A stretch of DNA of 64,000 bases. It comes from Bacteroidota bacterium. Lineage in GTDB: Bacteria; Bacteroidota; Bacteroidia; Bacteroidales; Lentimicrobiaceae. Positions 9,173 through 16,823 of the stretch are shown here, piece after piece (the first letter of the stretch is position 1; every line of letters starts with the position of its first letter). The DNA lies in the NCBI GenBank assembly GCA_023434665.1, contig JAEYSM010000022.1:1-64000 (forward strand), in the 5' to 3' direction. A program made the position numbers and the translations under genes. The notes under the pieces were generated by a model. The model had not been told where the DNA came from and ran no database searches. It was given only the letters and a program-made list of their open reading frames with translations.

Positions 9173-9245
9173 TGACCTATGGTGTAATTGGCAACACGTC
9201 TGACTCTGGATCAGAAGAGTCCAGGTTCGACCCCTGGTAGGTCAA
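9173..9245 (+). tRNA. tRNA-Gln (anticodon CTG)
   Basis: A 73-base cloverleaf. Acceptor TGACCTA pairs with TAGGTCA; the U1-A72 pair is typical of tRNA-Gln; discriminator A. Anticodon stem TCTGA/TCAGA encloses CTCTGGA, giving anticodon CUG for codon CAG. T arm CCAGG/CCTGG. The 3' CCA is not encoded. A tRNA-Gln(TTG) would be expected elsewhere. Confidence 0.95.
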
Positions 9246-9256
9246 CAAGTCGAATG

Positions 9257-9290
9257 AACCACTTACTAGTAATATTGTAAGTGGTTTTTT
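9257..9290 (+). terminator. Rho-independent terminator after tRNA-Gln
   Basis: AACCACTTAC (9257-9266) pairs perfectly with GTAAGTGGTT (9277-9286), with a 10-base loop and a run of T after the stem. Confidence 0.88.
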
Positions 9291-9614
9291 ATTTGGTCTA
9301 CACCCTATCCTAAGCGCCTTACTAAGCCGCTCAAAATATATTCTGATTCATCAGCTAATATAACTCACACAGGCTATCATCAAGTTCTTGAGCTTAAAGG
9401 GACACCTTTGTGAGCGAATAAATAGTACAGACCATTGGATAATCGTAAGATAGTGTCCAATGTGATAGGGCAGCAGAAGCTAATCGGAATTATTAAATGG
9501 ATACCCGGTACCGGCAAAAAAGGCACTTCGGACTTGTTAGCATTGTGAAAATCATGAAAGATTTATATATTTACATTCACTAACAAAAAATTTACAAACC
9601 TTAAATGATCGATC
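9291..9614. other. Intergenic stretch without a recognisable gene
   Basis: No coding frame with family-like sequence was seen. A TATATTTA sequence near 9563 could be a weak -7 element for the gene at 9615. Short complementary pieces (CATTGGA and TCCAATG, roughly 9433-9465) are too weak to call a structured RNA. Confidence 0.4.
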
Positions 9615-10289
9615 ATGACCGAACGGAAAGTATTTGTAGCCAGTGACGAGGCAAAGGCAAAAGCCGGACAGTTTCGTATGTTTGCAATCCTTGCATGGAT
9701 TATTGCTATTGGCGGTGAAGTATTTGCCATCCTGAAACTTATCCACAATGAAACCATGGTATGGCTTATCGTGGCTATTGCAGTGATCCTGGCACTGGCT
9801 ATCCTGGGTAATGTTCTTTGGAAAAAAGCCAATCGATTGGATCCACCTTCAAAAGCCAATAAAGTTTCCTTTTTCCTGAAAAGCCAATTGGGTGCCATCA
9901 TGTCAGTGCTTGCTTTCCTGCCTCTTGTCATTCTGATCTTTACCAATAAAAATCTGGACGGAAAAACCAAAGGAATTGCCGGTGCGATTGCAGTAATAGC
10001 ACTGCTTGCTGCAGGAATTACAGGTACTGATTTTAATCCGCCCTCAGTTGAAAAGTACACAGAGCAGATTAATGCTCAGACTGATTCACTGAAACAGCTT
10101 ACCAACGGAGTAGACTATGTATTCTGGACAAAAGCCGGGAACAAATACCATATTTACAAGGATTGCTATCACATCAGAGATCGTGAGATTTTCGACGGAA
10201 CTGTAAAAGATGCATGGGAAAGCCGTCATATTGACAACGGAGAGTTGTGCCTCACCTGCAAAGCAAGAGCACTTAAGAGTGAAGAGTGA
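9615..10289 (+). CDS. Membrane protein with C-terminal Cys-rich (Ada/zinc-ribbon-like) motif
   Basis: 224 residues, unnamed. Four hydrophobic helices lie at about 22-41, 47-67, 92-110 and 120-138. A soluble tail from about 145 contains GNKYHIYKDCYHI and, about 40 residues later, LCLTCKA. The pattern C.H...C..C resembles the metal-binding module in Ada-type and surface 'YH..DC' domains, so a zinc site is likely. Start ATG is at 9615; an alternative in-phase upstream start was not convincing. No functional partner is evident next to it. Confidence 0.7.
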   Translation: MTERKVFVASDEAKAKAGQFRMFAILAWIIAIGGEVFAILKLIHNETMVWLIVAIAVILALAILGNVLWKKANRLDPPSKANKVSFFLKSQLGAIMSVLAFLPLVILIFTNKNLDGKTKGIAGAIAVIALLAAGITGTDFNPPSVEKYTEQINAQTDSLKQLTNGVDYVFWTKAGNKYHIYKDCYHIRDREIFDGTVKDAWESRHIDNGELCLTCKARALKSEE

Positions 10290-10537
10290 AGAATGTTTTT
10301 TGTTTAATGTTCTTGGTTAGTATCTGAGGTCTCAAGCACTTAAGAACTCATTCGTCATCTTTCGGTAATAAGTTAGACCGTTGGAGTTTTATACACTTAG
10401 TCAATAGTCCCAATTAGACAATTTACAAGTCTGACATATTTCAATCCTTAATACGTTGTTTCCTGATTACAATTTTAACCAAATGAACACAATGCATTTG
10501 CTTGTAGTTGTTATGGATAAAGACAACCATTACCCAC

Positions 10538-11092
10538 ATGAGAAAGGTTATTGCTGCCATGAATATGACACTCGACGGGGTTTGCGACCATACAGTCGGG
10601 ATTGTGGATGAAGAACTGCATCAGCATTATTCTGAACTAATTAAAATTTCGGGAATAATCTTATATGGCCGGATCACCTTCCAGCTTATGCAATCCTGGA
10701 AAAGCCTTTTGAAAAATCCTTCCGGTGATAAATCGATGGATGATTTTGCAATCCACATAGATAAAATTAAGAAGCTTGTTTTTTCAAATACCCTGACAGA
10801 TACTGATTGGGATAGTGCCCAGTTGGTTCACAGGCCTCTCGGGGAAGTAGTAATGGAGCTTAAAAAGCAATCAGGTAACAATATCCTTGTGGGCAGCCGG
10901 AGTCTTATTATTCAGCTTTTGAAACTTAACCTTATCGACGAGTTCCAGCTTTGTATTCACCCGATGGTAGCAGGCAGTGGATTAAAGTTGTTCGATAACA
11001 TGAGCGAAAACAAAGTATTCAAACTTAAGACGACAAAAGCACTGACTGGTGGACAACTGGTTACTTATTACGAACCGGTGAACAAATTCTGA
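10538..11092 (+). CDS. Dihydrofolate-reductase-family (RibD C-terminal-like) oxidoreductase
   Basis: 184 residues from the ATG at 10538; the frame extends upstream only through a TTG. The start RKVIAAMNMTLDGV, the middle block YGRITFQLMQSW, and the end block NNILVGSRSLIIQLLKLNLIDEFQL..HPMVAGSG are typical of the RibD_C/YyaP-YwjB group. These small NADPH-binding proteins usually have unknown substrates and are not true folate DHFRs. The stop is 3 bases before the next ATG, so it is probably co-transcribed with the DoxX-like gene. Confidence 0.85.
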   Translation: MRKVIAAMNMTLDGVCDHTVGIVDEELHQHYSELIKISGIILYGRITFQLMQSWKSLLKNPSGDKSMDDFAIHIDKIKKLVFSNTLTDTDWDSAQLVHRPLGEVVMELKKQSGNNILVGSRSLIIQLLKLNLIDEFQLCIHPMVAGSGLKLFDNMSENKVFKLKTTKALTGGQLVTYYEPVNKF

Positions 11093-11095
11093 AAT

Positions 11096-11482
11096 ATGAC
11101 ACGAATAAATAAAATAATTTATTGGGTGGTAACCATTTATCTGGCTCTTGGAATGGCTGCCGGAGGTATTCAACAAATGCTTCAAATTGGCGGCTACAAT
11201 GAAATTGTGAGTTCATTGGGCTATCCACTTTACTTTCTGAGCATACTTGGGACCTGGAAAATATTGGGTGTTATTGCCATTCTGATTCCTAAATACCCTC
11301 TGGTAAAAGAATGGGCGTATGCAGGTTTTTTCTTTGCCATGTCTGGCGCTTTTATCTCTCATCTAGTGGTAGGACAAGCATTTATAGAGGCAGTACCTTC
11401 ATTGATTTTGATGATAGCAACAATTTTGTCGTGGTATTTCAGACCACCTTACAGAAAATTGGTTACAGTATTACAAGATTAG
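11096..11482 (+). CDS. DoxX-like small membrane protein
   Basis: 128 residues with four predicted membrane helices (about 8-26, 40-62, 68-88 and 94-112). The pattern GMAAGGIQQMLQI and LGTWKILGVIAILIPKYPLVKEWAYAG matches the DoxX_2/DUF4267-like group common in Bacteroidota, often beside RibD_C or AraC genes. The function is not established. It starts 3 bases after the reductase stop, so the two likely form an operon. Confidence 0.82.
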   Translation: MTRINKIIYWVVTIYLALGMAAGGIQQMLQIGGYNEIVSSLGYPLYFLSILGTWKILGVIAILIPKYPLVKEWAYAGFFFAMSGAFISHLVVGQAFIEAVPSLILMIATILSWYFRPPYRKLVTVLQD

Positions 11483-11565
11483 ACAGTTTCCGGCTATGAA
11501 AAGAAAAATAGAATATTCCCCTATAGCATATAATTTATATAATTTAGCAGCAAAGGATCTTATGT

Positions 11566-12264
11566 ATGAAAAGAATCGGTATAATAGGTGGGCTGGGCCC
11601 GGAAGCAACTGTTGATTATTACAAGGAAATCATTAACTGCTTTAAGACTGAAAGTGGTGAAATGAATTATCCTGAAATCATCATTTACAGTGTAAATATG
11701 GCAGATTTCCTGGTACCTATGAGAGCTCAGGAATGGGATGCTGCAGCTGAATATCTTACTGATAAAATCCGGGCACTTAAGAATGCAGGTGCTGAATTTG
11801 CAGCCATTAGTGCCAATACCCCTCATCTTCTTTATGAGAAAGTGAAGGAGAAATCGCCGTTGCACCTTATCAGTATTGTGGAAGCAACACGTGAAGAAGC
11901 CTCCAGACTAGGATTGCAAAATCCGGGACTTATTGGCACCCATTTTACTATGAACGCATCATTTTATCCTGATACTTTCAGTAAGTATGGAATGAATGTG
12001 ATTATGCCTGAAGAAGAAGACAAAAAGTTGATCAACCATCGTCTTTTCAGTGAAATAGAACTCGGTATCTTTAAAGATGAAACCAGGAAGGATTTGATCG
12101 ACATTGCAAAAAAGATGGTTAAAGAGAAGCACATTGATTCTTTAATTCTTGGCTGTACGGAATTCCCGCTCATTCTTAAGGATCCGGAATATGCAGGCAT
12201 ACCGATGCTTAACACTACCCGAATTCACGTTAATGCAATTGTTAAATACTGCATGTCAACATAG
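11566..12264 (+). CDS. Aspartate/glutamate racemase family protein lacking the first catalytic Cys
   Basis: 232 residues. The N-terminal IGIIGGLGPEAT and the C-terminal LGCTEFPLI (Cys197) mark the Asp/Glu racemase superfamily (YgeA type). PLP-independent racemases of this family use two cysteines; here the first is replaced: residues 82-87 read SANTPH with Ala83 at the Cys position. E. coli relatives with a single Cys (Thr83/Cys197) act on L-Asp/L-Glu only, so this protein may be stereospecific or have another role. That is inference from the family. It has its own short upstream region and is convergent with the aldehyde dehydrogenase. Confidence 0.88.
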   Translation: MKRIGIIGGLGPEATVDYYKEIINCFKTESGEMNYPEIIIYSVNMADFLVPMRAQEWDAAAEYLTDKIRALKNAGAEFAAISANTPHLLYEKVKEKSPLHLISIVEATREEASRLGLQNPGLIGTHFTMNASFYPDTFSKYGMNVIMPEEEDKKLINHRLFSEIELGIFKDETRKDLIDIAKKMVKEKHIDSLILGCTEFPLILKDPEYAGIPMLNTTRIHVNAIVKYCMST

Positions 12265-12365
12265 GACGTTATTAACCAGCAACCAGCTCCGACTCTTGGA
12301 ACCTGTGGCTTTCATTATGTATGATTAAAGTTGCTCCTGATCAATCAGATACCGTACAAAGTATA

Positions 12366-13790
12366 TTAAGTAATTGATGGTATGACCATTACGCGGGATT
12401 CAAGCATGTCCTGAATTGCGTACTTCACTCCTTCCCTTCCAAATCCAGAATCTTTTACTCCTCCATAAGGCATATGGTCAGACCGGTATGAAGGGCTATC
12501 ATTTATAATTACTCCCCCAACCTCAAGGTGATTAAAGGCATGATACATCTCACTGATCAGGTTAGTAAATACACCTGCCTGTAATCCGTATTTGCTGTCA
12601 TTTACCATCTTAACAGCCTCTGGGAAAGTACTGTACTTTTCAACTATAACTACAGGTCCGAAAACCTCCTCATTTCTCACTTTCATTGAGTTGCTGGTAC
12701 CGGTTAATATCGTTGGGCGATAAAGGCTTTCCATGCGAGTCCCGCCTGTTATTACCTTTGCTCCACCCTGTTTTGCTTCATTTACCCATTCTGCTATTCT
12801 TGCAACATTCTCATCATCAATCAGTACTGACATCTGAGTGTCATCACTTAATGGATTCCCCAGTTTTAACTTCTCCGCTCCTGATTTCAAACTTTCAAGG
12901 AAGGGGCTATAGATATTCTCATGGACAAATATCCTTTGTGTGCTGATGCATGTCTGGCCGGCGAATGAGAAAGCGCTTGCAACACATTTTGATGCAGCAT
13001 CATTCCAGTTGCTGTTTTCTGAAACTATGACTGCTGCATTTCCACCTAACTCTAGTATCACTTTTTTCTTACCTGACTGCTCTTTCATCTTCCAGCCCAC
13101 TGCCTGTGACCCGGTAAAAGAGATCATAGAGATACGTTCATCAGTCACCAGCTGATTACCTGTTTTCCTATCCATTGGAAGTATTGAAACTGCACCCTTT
13201 GGTATATTTGTTTCGTTTATTATTCCAGCCAACAGAAGAGTAGATAAAGGTGTTGATGATGAAGGTTTGAGAATAATGGGTGCACCCGCAGCAATGGCAG
13301 GAGCAATTTTATGAACAGCAAGATTAAGTGGGAAATTAAAAGGTGATATACCAGCTACAATTCCAATAGGAAAGTACTTAACCAATGCTTCGCGGCCTTC
13401 ACCCGAAGGGACCCAGTCAAGTCCCATATACTCTTTGGGAAGTCGTTTCGCTTCTTCAGCTGCCACTGTAAAAATTCCGATACTTCTGTCAACCTCAACT
13501 CTGGCATTACCAATAGGTTTCCCTGATTCTCTTGAAATGGTTGCTGCAAATGTTTCCTTCATTTCAATCAGCCTGTCACGGATTTTTAACAGAACATTGC
13601 TCCTCTGATATGCCGGCATTTGCCTTAGAGTCTCCTTTACTGCCATTGCTGATTGAATAGCTTTATCAAGTTCTCTTTCAGTAGCGTTAAAAGTTGTAGC
13701 AAAGATTTCGCCTGACCAGGGATTATATACCTTTAATGTACTGGCAGTTTCAATCATCTCCCCTGCCAGAAAAATTTTAATACTTTCCAT
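12366..13790 (-). CDS. NAD(P)-dependent aldehyde dehydrogenase
   Basis: 474 residues, full ALDH fold. Catalytic Asn152 (SPFNFPLN), Glu247 (LELGGNAA) and Cys281 (GQTCISTQR) are all present. The segment AGQTCISTQRIFVHE, together with PSYRSDHMPYGGVKDSGFGREG near the end, is closest to the succinate-semialdehyde/glyceraldehyde-3-phosphate-type (GapN/lactaldehyde) group; the exact substrate cannot be set by eye. Monocistronic; convergent with the racemase homologue. Confidence 0.92.
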   Translation of the reverse strand: MESIKIFLAGEMIETASTLKVYNPWSGEIFATTFNATERELDKAIQSAMAVKETLRQMPAYQRSNVLLKIRDRLIEMKETFAATISRESGKPIGNARVEVDRSIGIFTVAAEEAKRLPKEYMGLDWVPSGEGREALVKYFPIGIVAGISPFNFPLNLAVHKIAPAIAAGAPIILKPSSSTPLSTLLLAGIINETNIPKGAVSILPMDRKTGNQLVTDERISMISFTGSQAVGWKMKEQSGKKKVILELGGNAAVIVSENSNWNDAASKCVASAFSFAGQTCISTQRIFVHENIYSPFLESLKSGAEKLKLGNPLSDDTQMSVLIDDENVARIAEWVNEAKQGGAKVITGGTRMESLYRPTILTGTSNSMKVRNEEVFGPVVIVEKYSTFPEAVKMVNDSKYGLQAGVFTNLISEMYHAFNHLEVGGVIINDSPSYRSDHMPYGGVKDSGFGREGVKYAIQDMLESRVMVIPSIT

Positions 13791-13877
13791 AATTCAAATA
13801 TAATGAACATCTGCTTTTGGAATTAATTACCTCCCAGCTATTGAATTATAAGCTTATATAATTTAACAGGTGTTGTT

Positions 13878-14041
13878 TAGCTTTGCCGGTGAAAAGAATT
13901 AACTCAGATAATTCACGCAATGTTCAGCTATGGTATATTTCTCTTATTGAGCTAATTAAGTATAGAGCGGTAAATACTTCGAATTAGAATCCAAGATGTC
14001 GTATTTTTACAATTACAATAATTTCACCCAATCTAATTTTG
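13878..14041 (+). promoter_or_regulatory. Two -7-like elements upstream of the VOC gene
   Basis: TAGCTTTG (13878-13885) and TAATTTTG (14034-14041) both match TAnnTTTG on the plus strand. The second lies 25 bases before the VOC ATG. The first would leave a leader of about 175 bases with no recognisable gene, so it may be a second promoter or a small RNA start. Confidence 0.45.
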
Positions 14042-14066
14042 CGGCATCAAACCAAAAAAATAAAAA

Positions 14067-14426
14067 ATGAAGAATTTAGTATCATGGGTTGAAATCCCGG
14101 CAGTTGACTTCTCAAGAGCAGTCAAATTCTACAACGTTGTCCTGAATCTTAATATGCAGGAACTCGATTTTGGACATGAAAAGATGGCTTGTTTCCCGAC
14201 AGGAGAGGGGGCTATTTTTCAGAAGGAGGGTTACAAACCTTCAAAAGATGGTGTAATTGTCAGCCTTAATGCAGGTGCTGATCTTGATGGTGCAATAGAA
14301 AGGGTTAAAAAAAACGGAGGTACCATTATTATCCCGAAAACAAAGATTGAAGCCGAAGGCAGAGGTTACTTTGCCACCTTCACCGACACCGAAGGAAACA
14401 TTTTAGGCCTGTATGGCGATAATTAA
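14067..14426 (+). CDS. VOC (glyoxalase/bleomycin-resistance fold) family protein
   Basis: 119 residues, one VOC module of two beta-alpha-beta-beta-beta units. The start WVEIPAVDFSRAVKFYNVVL and the end GRGYFATFTDTEGNILGLY are typical of the PhnB/'extradiol dioxygenase-like' group in Bacteroidota. The Glu/Asp and His metal ligands are only partly identifiable, and the substrate is unknown. An AraC-type regulator starts 25 bases after its stop on the same strand, so the pair may be an operon. Confidence 0.88.
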   Translation: MKNLVSWVEIPAVDFSRAVKFYNVVLNLNMQELDFGHEKMACFPTGEGAIFQKEGYKPSKDGVIVSLNAGADLDGAIERVKKNGGTIIIPKTKIEAEGRGYFATFTDTEGNILGLYGDN

Positions 14427-14451
14427 TCCTTACTGCTGAAAATAATAAAAG

Positions 14452-15264
14452 GTGAGCTTCTTTACTGCTAAACCATCGTTTCCTCTATCCCTTTTTGTGA
14501 AACAATACTGGGCGCTGGAAAACTGCGTTCCAATGGGTGAGGAGTATATTCAGCGAATCGTTCCAAACGGCCTGCTGGAGCTTACCTTTTATTTAGATTC
14601 TAAACCTACTTCTCTCGACAATCAGAAATCAATTGAAGACAGAACGCTGATTTGCGGTCATCTGAAAAATTATTATGATATTTCAATTACCGGAACTTTG
14701 TCAATGTTCTCAGTTTCATTATTACCATTTGGTGCCGCAATGTTGTTTAATGTTCCGGCTGATGAAATTTATAACCATAATGTGCCTCTTAAATTCTTGC
14801 TCCCAGATATTTCCAATCGTCTTGAAGATTCTCTTTATGAAGCACATAGCTTTGATGAAAGAGTTTTACTGACAGAGTATTGTCTGATGAGGCTTTTTAG
14901 CTCAAAGAGTGAGTCTTATGAGATGCGCCGTATTATGGAGACAGTTCAAATAATAAAAAAATCAAAAGGCTCAGTTCAGGTTGAAGATTTATCTGATGCA
15001 GCCTGCTTAAGCCGAAAACAATTTGAACGAACTTTCCTCAATCTAATTGGTACTACGCCAAAACACTTTCTAAGGACCATAAGATTTCAGAATTCACTTC
15101 ACATAAAACAGATTGATCCTTCGACTAATCTTACCGAAATTGCCTATAGCTGTGGCTATTACGATCAGGCTCACATGATTAATGATTTCAAATCGCTAAG
15201 TGGGTTAACCCCAGGACAATACTTTAAGGAATGTGATCCGGTTTCCGACTTTTTTGACAGCTGA
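14452..15264 (+). CDS. AraC-family transcriptional regulator
   Basis: 270 residues, start GTG at 14452. The N-terminal half (about 1-150; P..PLSLFVKQYWALE, VPNGLLELTFYL, GPL-like region) is the DUF6597-type effector domain. Residues about 165-262 form the double HTH: VEDLSDAACLSRKQFERTFLNLIGTTPKHFLR then LTEIAYSCGYYDQAHMINDFKSLSGLTPGQY, with the canonical GYYDQAHM.NDFK motif. It probably acts as an activator of its own locus; the ligand is unknown. Confidence 0.92.
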   Translation: MSFFTAKPSFPLSLFVKQYWALENCVPMGEEYIQRIVPNGLLELTFYLDSKPTSLDNQKSIEDRTLICGHLKNYYDISITGTLSMFSVSLLPFGAAMLFNVPADEIYNHNVPLKFLLPDISNRLEDSLYEAHSFDERVLLTEYCLMRLFSSKSESYEMRRIMETVQIIKKSKGSVQVEDLSDAACLSRKQFERTFLNLIGTTPKHFLRTIRFQNSLHIKQIDPSTNLTEIAYSCGYYDQAHMINDFKSLSGLTPGQYFKECDPVSDFFDS

Positions 15265-15342
15265 GTATAAAAGCTCTTCCGTTTCTCCAGATTGATGTAC
15301 ATATAGCTAAGAGATCCCAGAAAATAACACTAATGTTTAATA

Positions 15343-15373
15343 TTTGAAAAGCCTACAGGTTTCTATACCTTTG
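15343..15373 (+). promoter_or_regulatory. Consensus Bacteroidota promoter (TTTG-N19-TACCTTTG) for UDP-xylose synthase
   Basis: TTTG at 15343-15346 and TACCTTTG at 15366-15373, spaced by 19 bases, the best match to the consensus in this window. The predicted transcription start is about 25 bases before the ATG at 15405. Confidence 0.75.
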
Positions 15374-15404
15374 TATTAAGTTTTTAACTACAGAACAGAT
15401 CTCT

Positions 15405-16340
15405 ATGATCAAAAAGAAAATCCTGGTAACCGGTGGTGCCGGTTTTGTTGGTTCTCATTTATGCGAACGATTACTAAATGAAGGACACGAGGTAGTTTGT
15501 TTAGACAATTACTTTACCGGACAAAAAGAAAACATAATACACCTTCTGGGAAATCCTTACTTCGAATTGATACGGCATGATGTCACAATGCCATTTTTTA
15601 TTGAGGTAGATGAAATCTACAATCTGGCCTGTCCCGCTTCACCAATTCATTATCAGTACAATGCCATCAAGACAATAAAAACGTCGGTAATGGGTGCAAT
15701 AAATATGCTGGGACTGGCAAAGAGGATTAAAGCAAAGATATTACAAGCGTCAACCAGTGAAGTTTACGGTGATCCACAAATACATCCACAGATAGAATCC
15801 TACTGGGGCCATGTAAATCCGATTGGAGAAAGAGCCTGTTACGATGAAGGTAAGAGAGCAGCTGAAACTCTGTTTATCAACTACCATAAGCAGAACAATG
15901 TCGCTATCAAGATTGTAAGAATTTTTAATACTTACGGGCCACGCATGCATCCAAATGATGGTAGAGTGGTTTCAAACTTTATTATGCAGGCGCTGCAGAA
16001 TAAGGATATTACTATTTTTGGGGATGGCTCACAAACGAGAAGTTTTCAATATGTAGATGACCTTGTCGAAGGTCTGATAAAGATGATGGATTCATCAGCT
16101 GACTTTATAGGTCCTGTAAATATTGGCAACCCAAATGAGTTTACAATATTGGCTTTAGCCGAGAAAGTAATTGAATTGACCAAATCTTCTTCAAAAATTG
16201 TCAGGATGCCTTTGCCACCTGATGATCCATCACAAAGACAACCAGATATCACTCTTGCAAAAGAAAAACTTAACTGGGAACCGTATATCGAGCTTGAAGA
16301 AGGACTGAAAAAAACTATCGACTATTTCAGATCGATTTAA
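15405..16340 (+). CDS. uxs: UDP-glucuronate decarboxylase (UDP-xylose synthase)
   Basis: 311 residues, extended short-chain dehydrogenase. NAD-binding TGGAGFVGSHL is at 9-19. The family-specific block around residues 113-155 contains Glu119 in STSEVYGDP, HPQ.E.YWG.VNPIG.RACYDEGKRAAE, and the catalytic pair Tyr146 and Lys150. It decarboxylates UDP-glucuronate to UDP-xylose for cell-surface polysaccharide or glycoprotein glycans. It stands alone, with no UDP-glucose dehydrogenase or glycosyltransferases beside it. Confidence 0.94.
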   Translation: MIKKKILVTGGAGFVGSHLCERLLNEGHEVVCLDNYFTGQKENIIHLLGNPYFELIRHDVTMPFFIEVDEIYNLACPASPIHYQYNAIKTIKTSVMGAINMLGLAKRIKAKILQASTSEVYGDPQIHPQIESYWGHVNPIGERACYDEGKRAAETLFINYHKQNNVAIKIVRIFNTYGPRMHPNDGRVVSNFIMQALQNKDITIFGDGSQTRSFQYVDDLVEGLIKMMDSSADFIGPVNIGNPNEFTILALAEKVIELTKSSSKIVRMPLPPDDPSQRQPDITLAKEKLNWEPYIELEEGLKKTIDYFRSI

Positions 16341-16823
16341 ATACCTCTTTTATTCATACTTTTTGTTTTGGATTCATACTGATCGTTTGACTTCAGGTTT
16401 CTTAAACAACATTCCAAAAACGCATCCAACACTTAAGGATAGTACCCCCTCTCAATTCACATCTTTGACGTGTCGGAGAGTATCAACCTCTGGTATTTGA
16501 GCCTAATTCATTTCTCCGGGGATAAATCAACATTCCTATCTGCTATATTCCAAGGTGAGTTTAGTAAGAACTGTCTTACAATTACTATATGAAACAAATT
16601 TTAACCTACTTCTAAATAACTTCTAACCGATTTTTTACACTTAAAACACGTCTACAATACGCTTAGGGTATGCTTAGGATAATAATTAATCCTATCTTCT
16701 AAATCGAACAATTACTATTAGAACAAAGTGCTGTCTCAGAAAGTATTTATACCCTGATTGTTGTTTCTTTTAAAAGTACCCGATGGCTATCTGCCTTAAT
16801 TGCTAATTAAAAAACTCAAAAAA
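16341..16823. other. Long intergenic region upstream of acetyl-CoA synthetase with short repeats
   Basis: No gene was recognised in 480 bases. The stretch 16661-16682 is a tandem pair of near-identical 11-mers (GCTTAGGGTAT and GCTTAGGATAA). It overlaps an imperfect dyad AGGAT...ATCCT (16676-16693). This lies about 130-160 bases before the acetyl-CoA synthetase ATG and may be a regulator binding site. Confidence 0.4.

Noticed and set aside
9433..9465. Structured RNA in the gap after tRNA-Gln
   Set aside because: Only a 7-bp complementary pair; too weak and unsupported by any known RNA family pattern.
16661..16682. CRISPR-like repeats
   Set aside because: Only two adjacent copies of 11 bases without spacers; no cas genes in the window.
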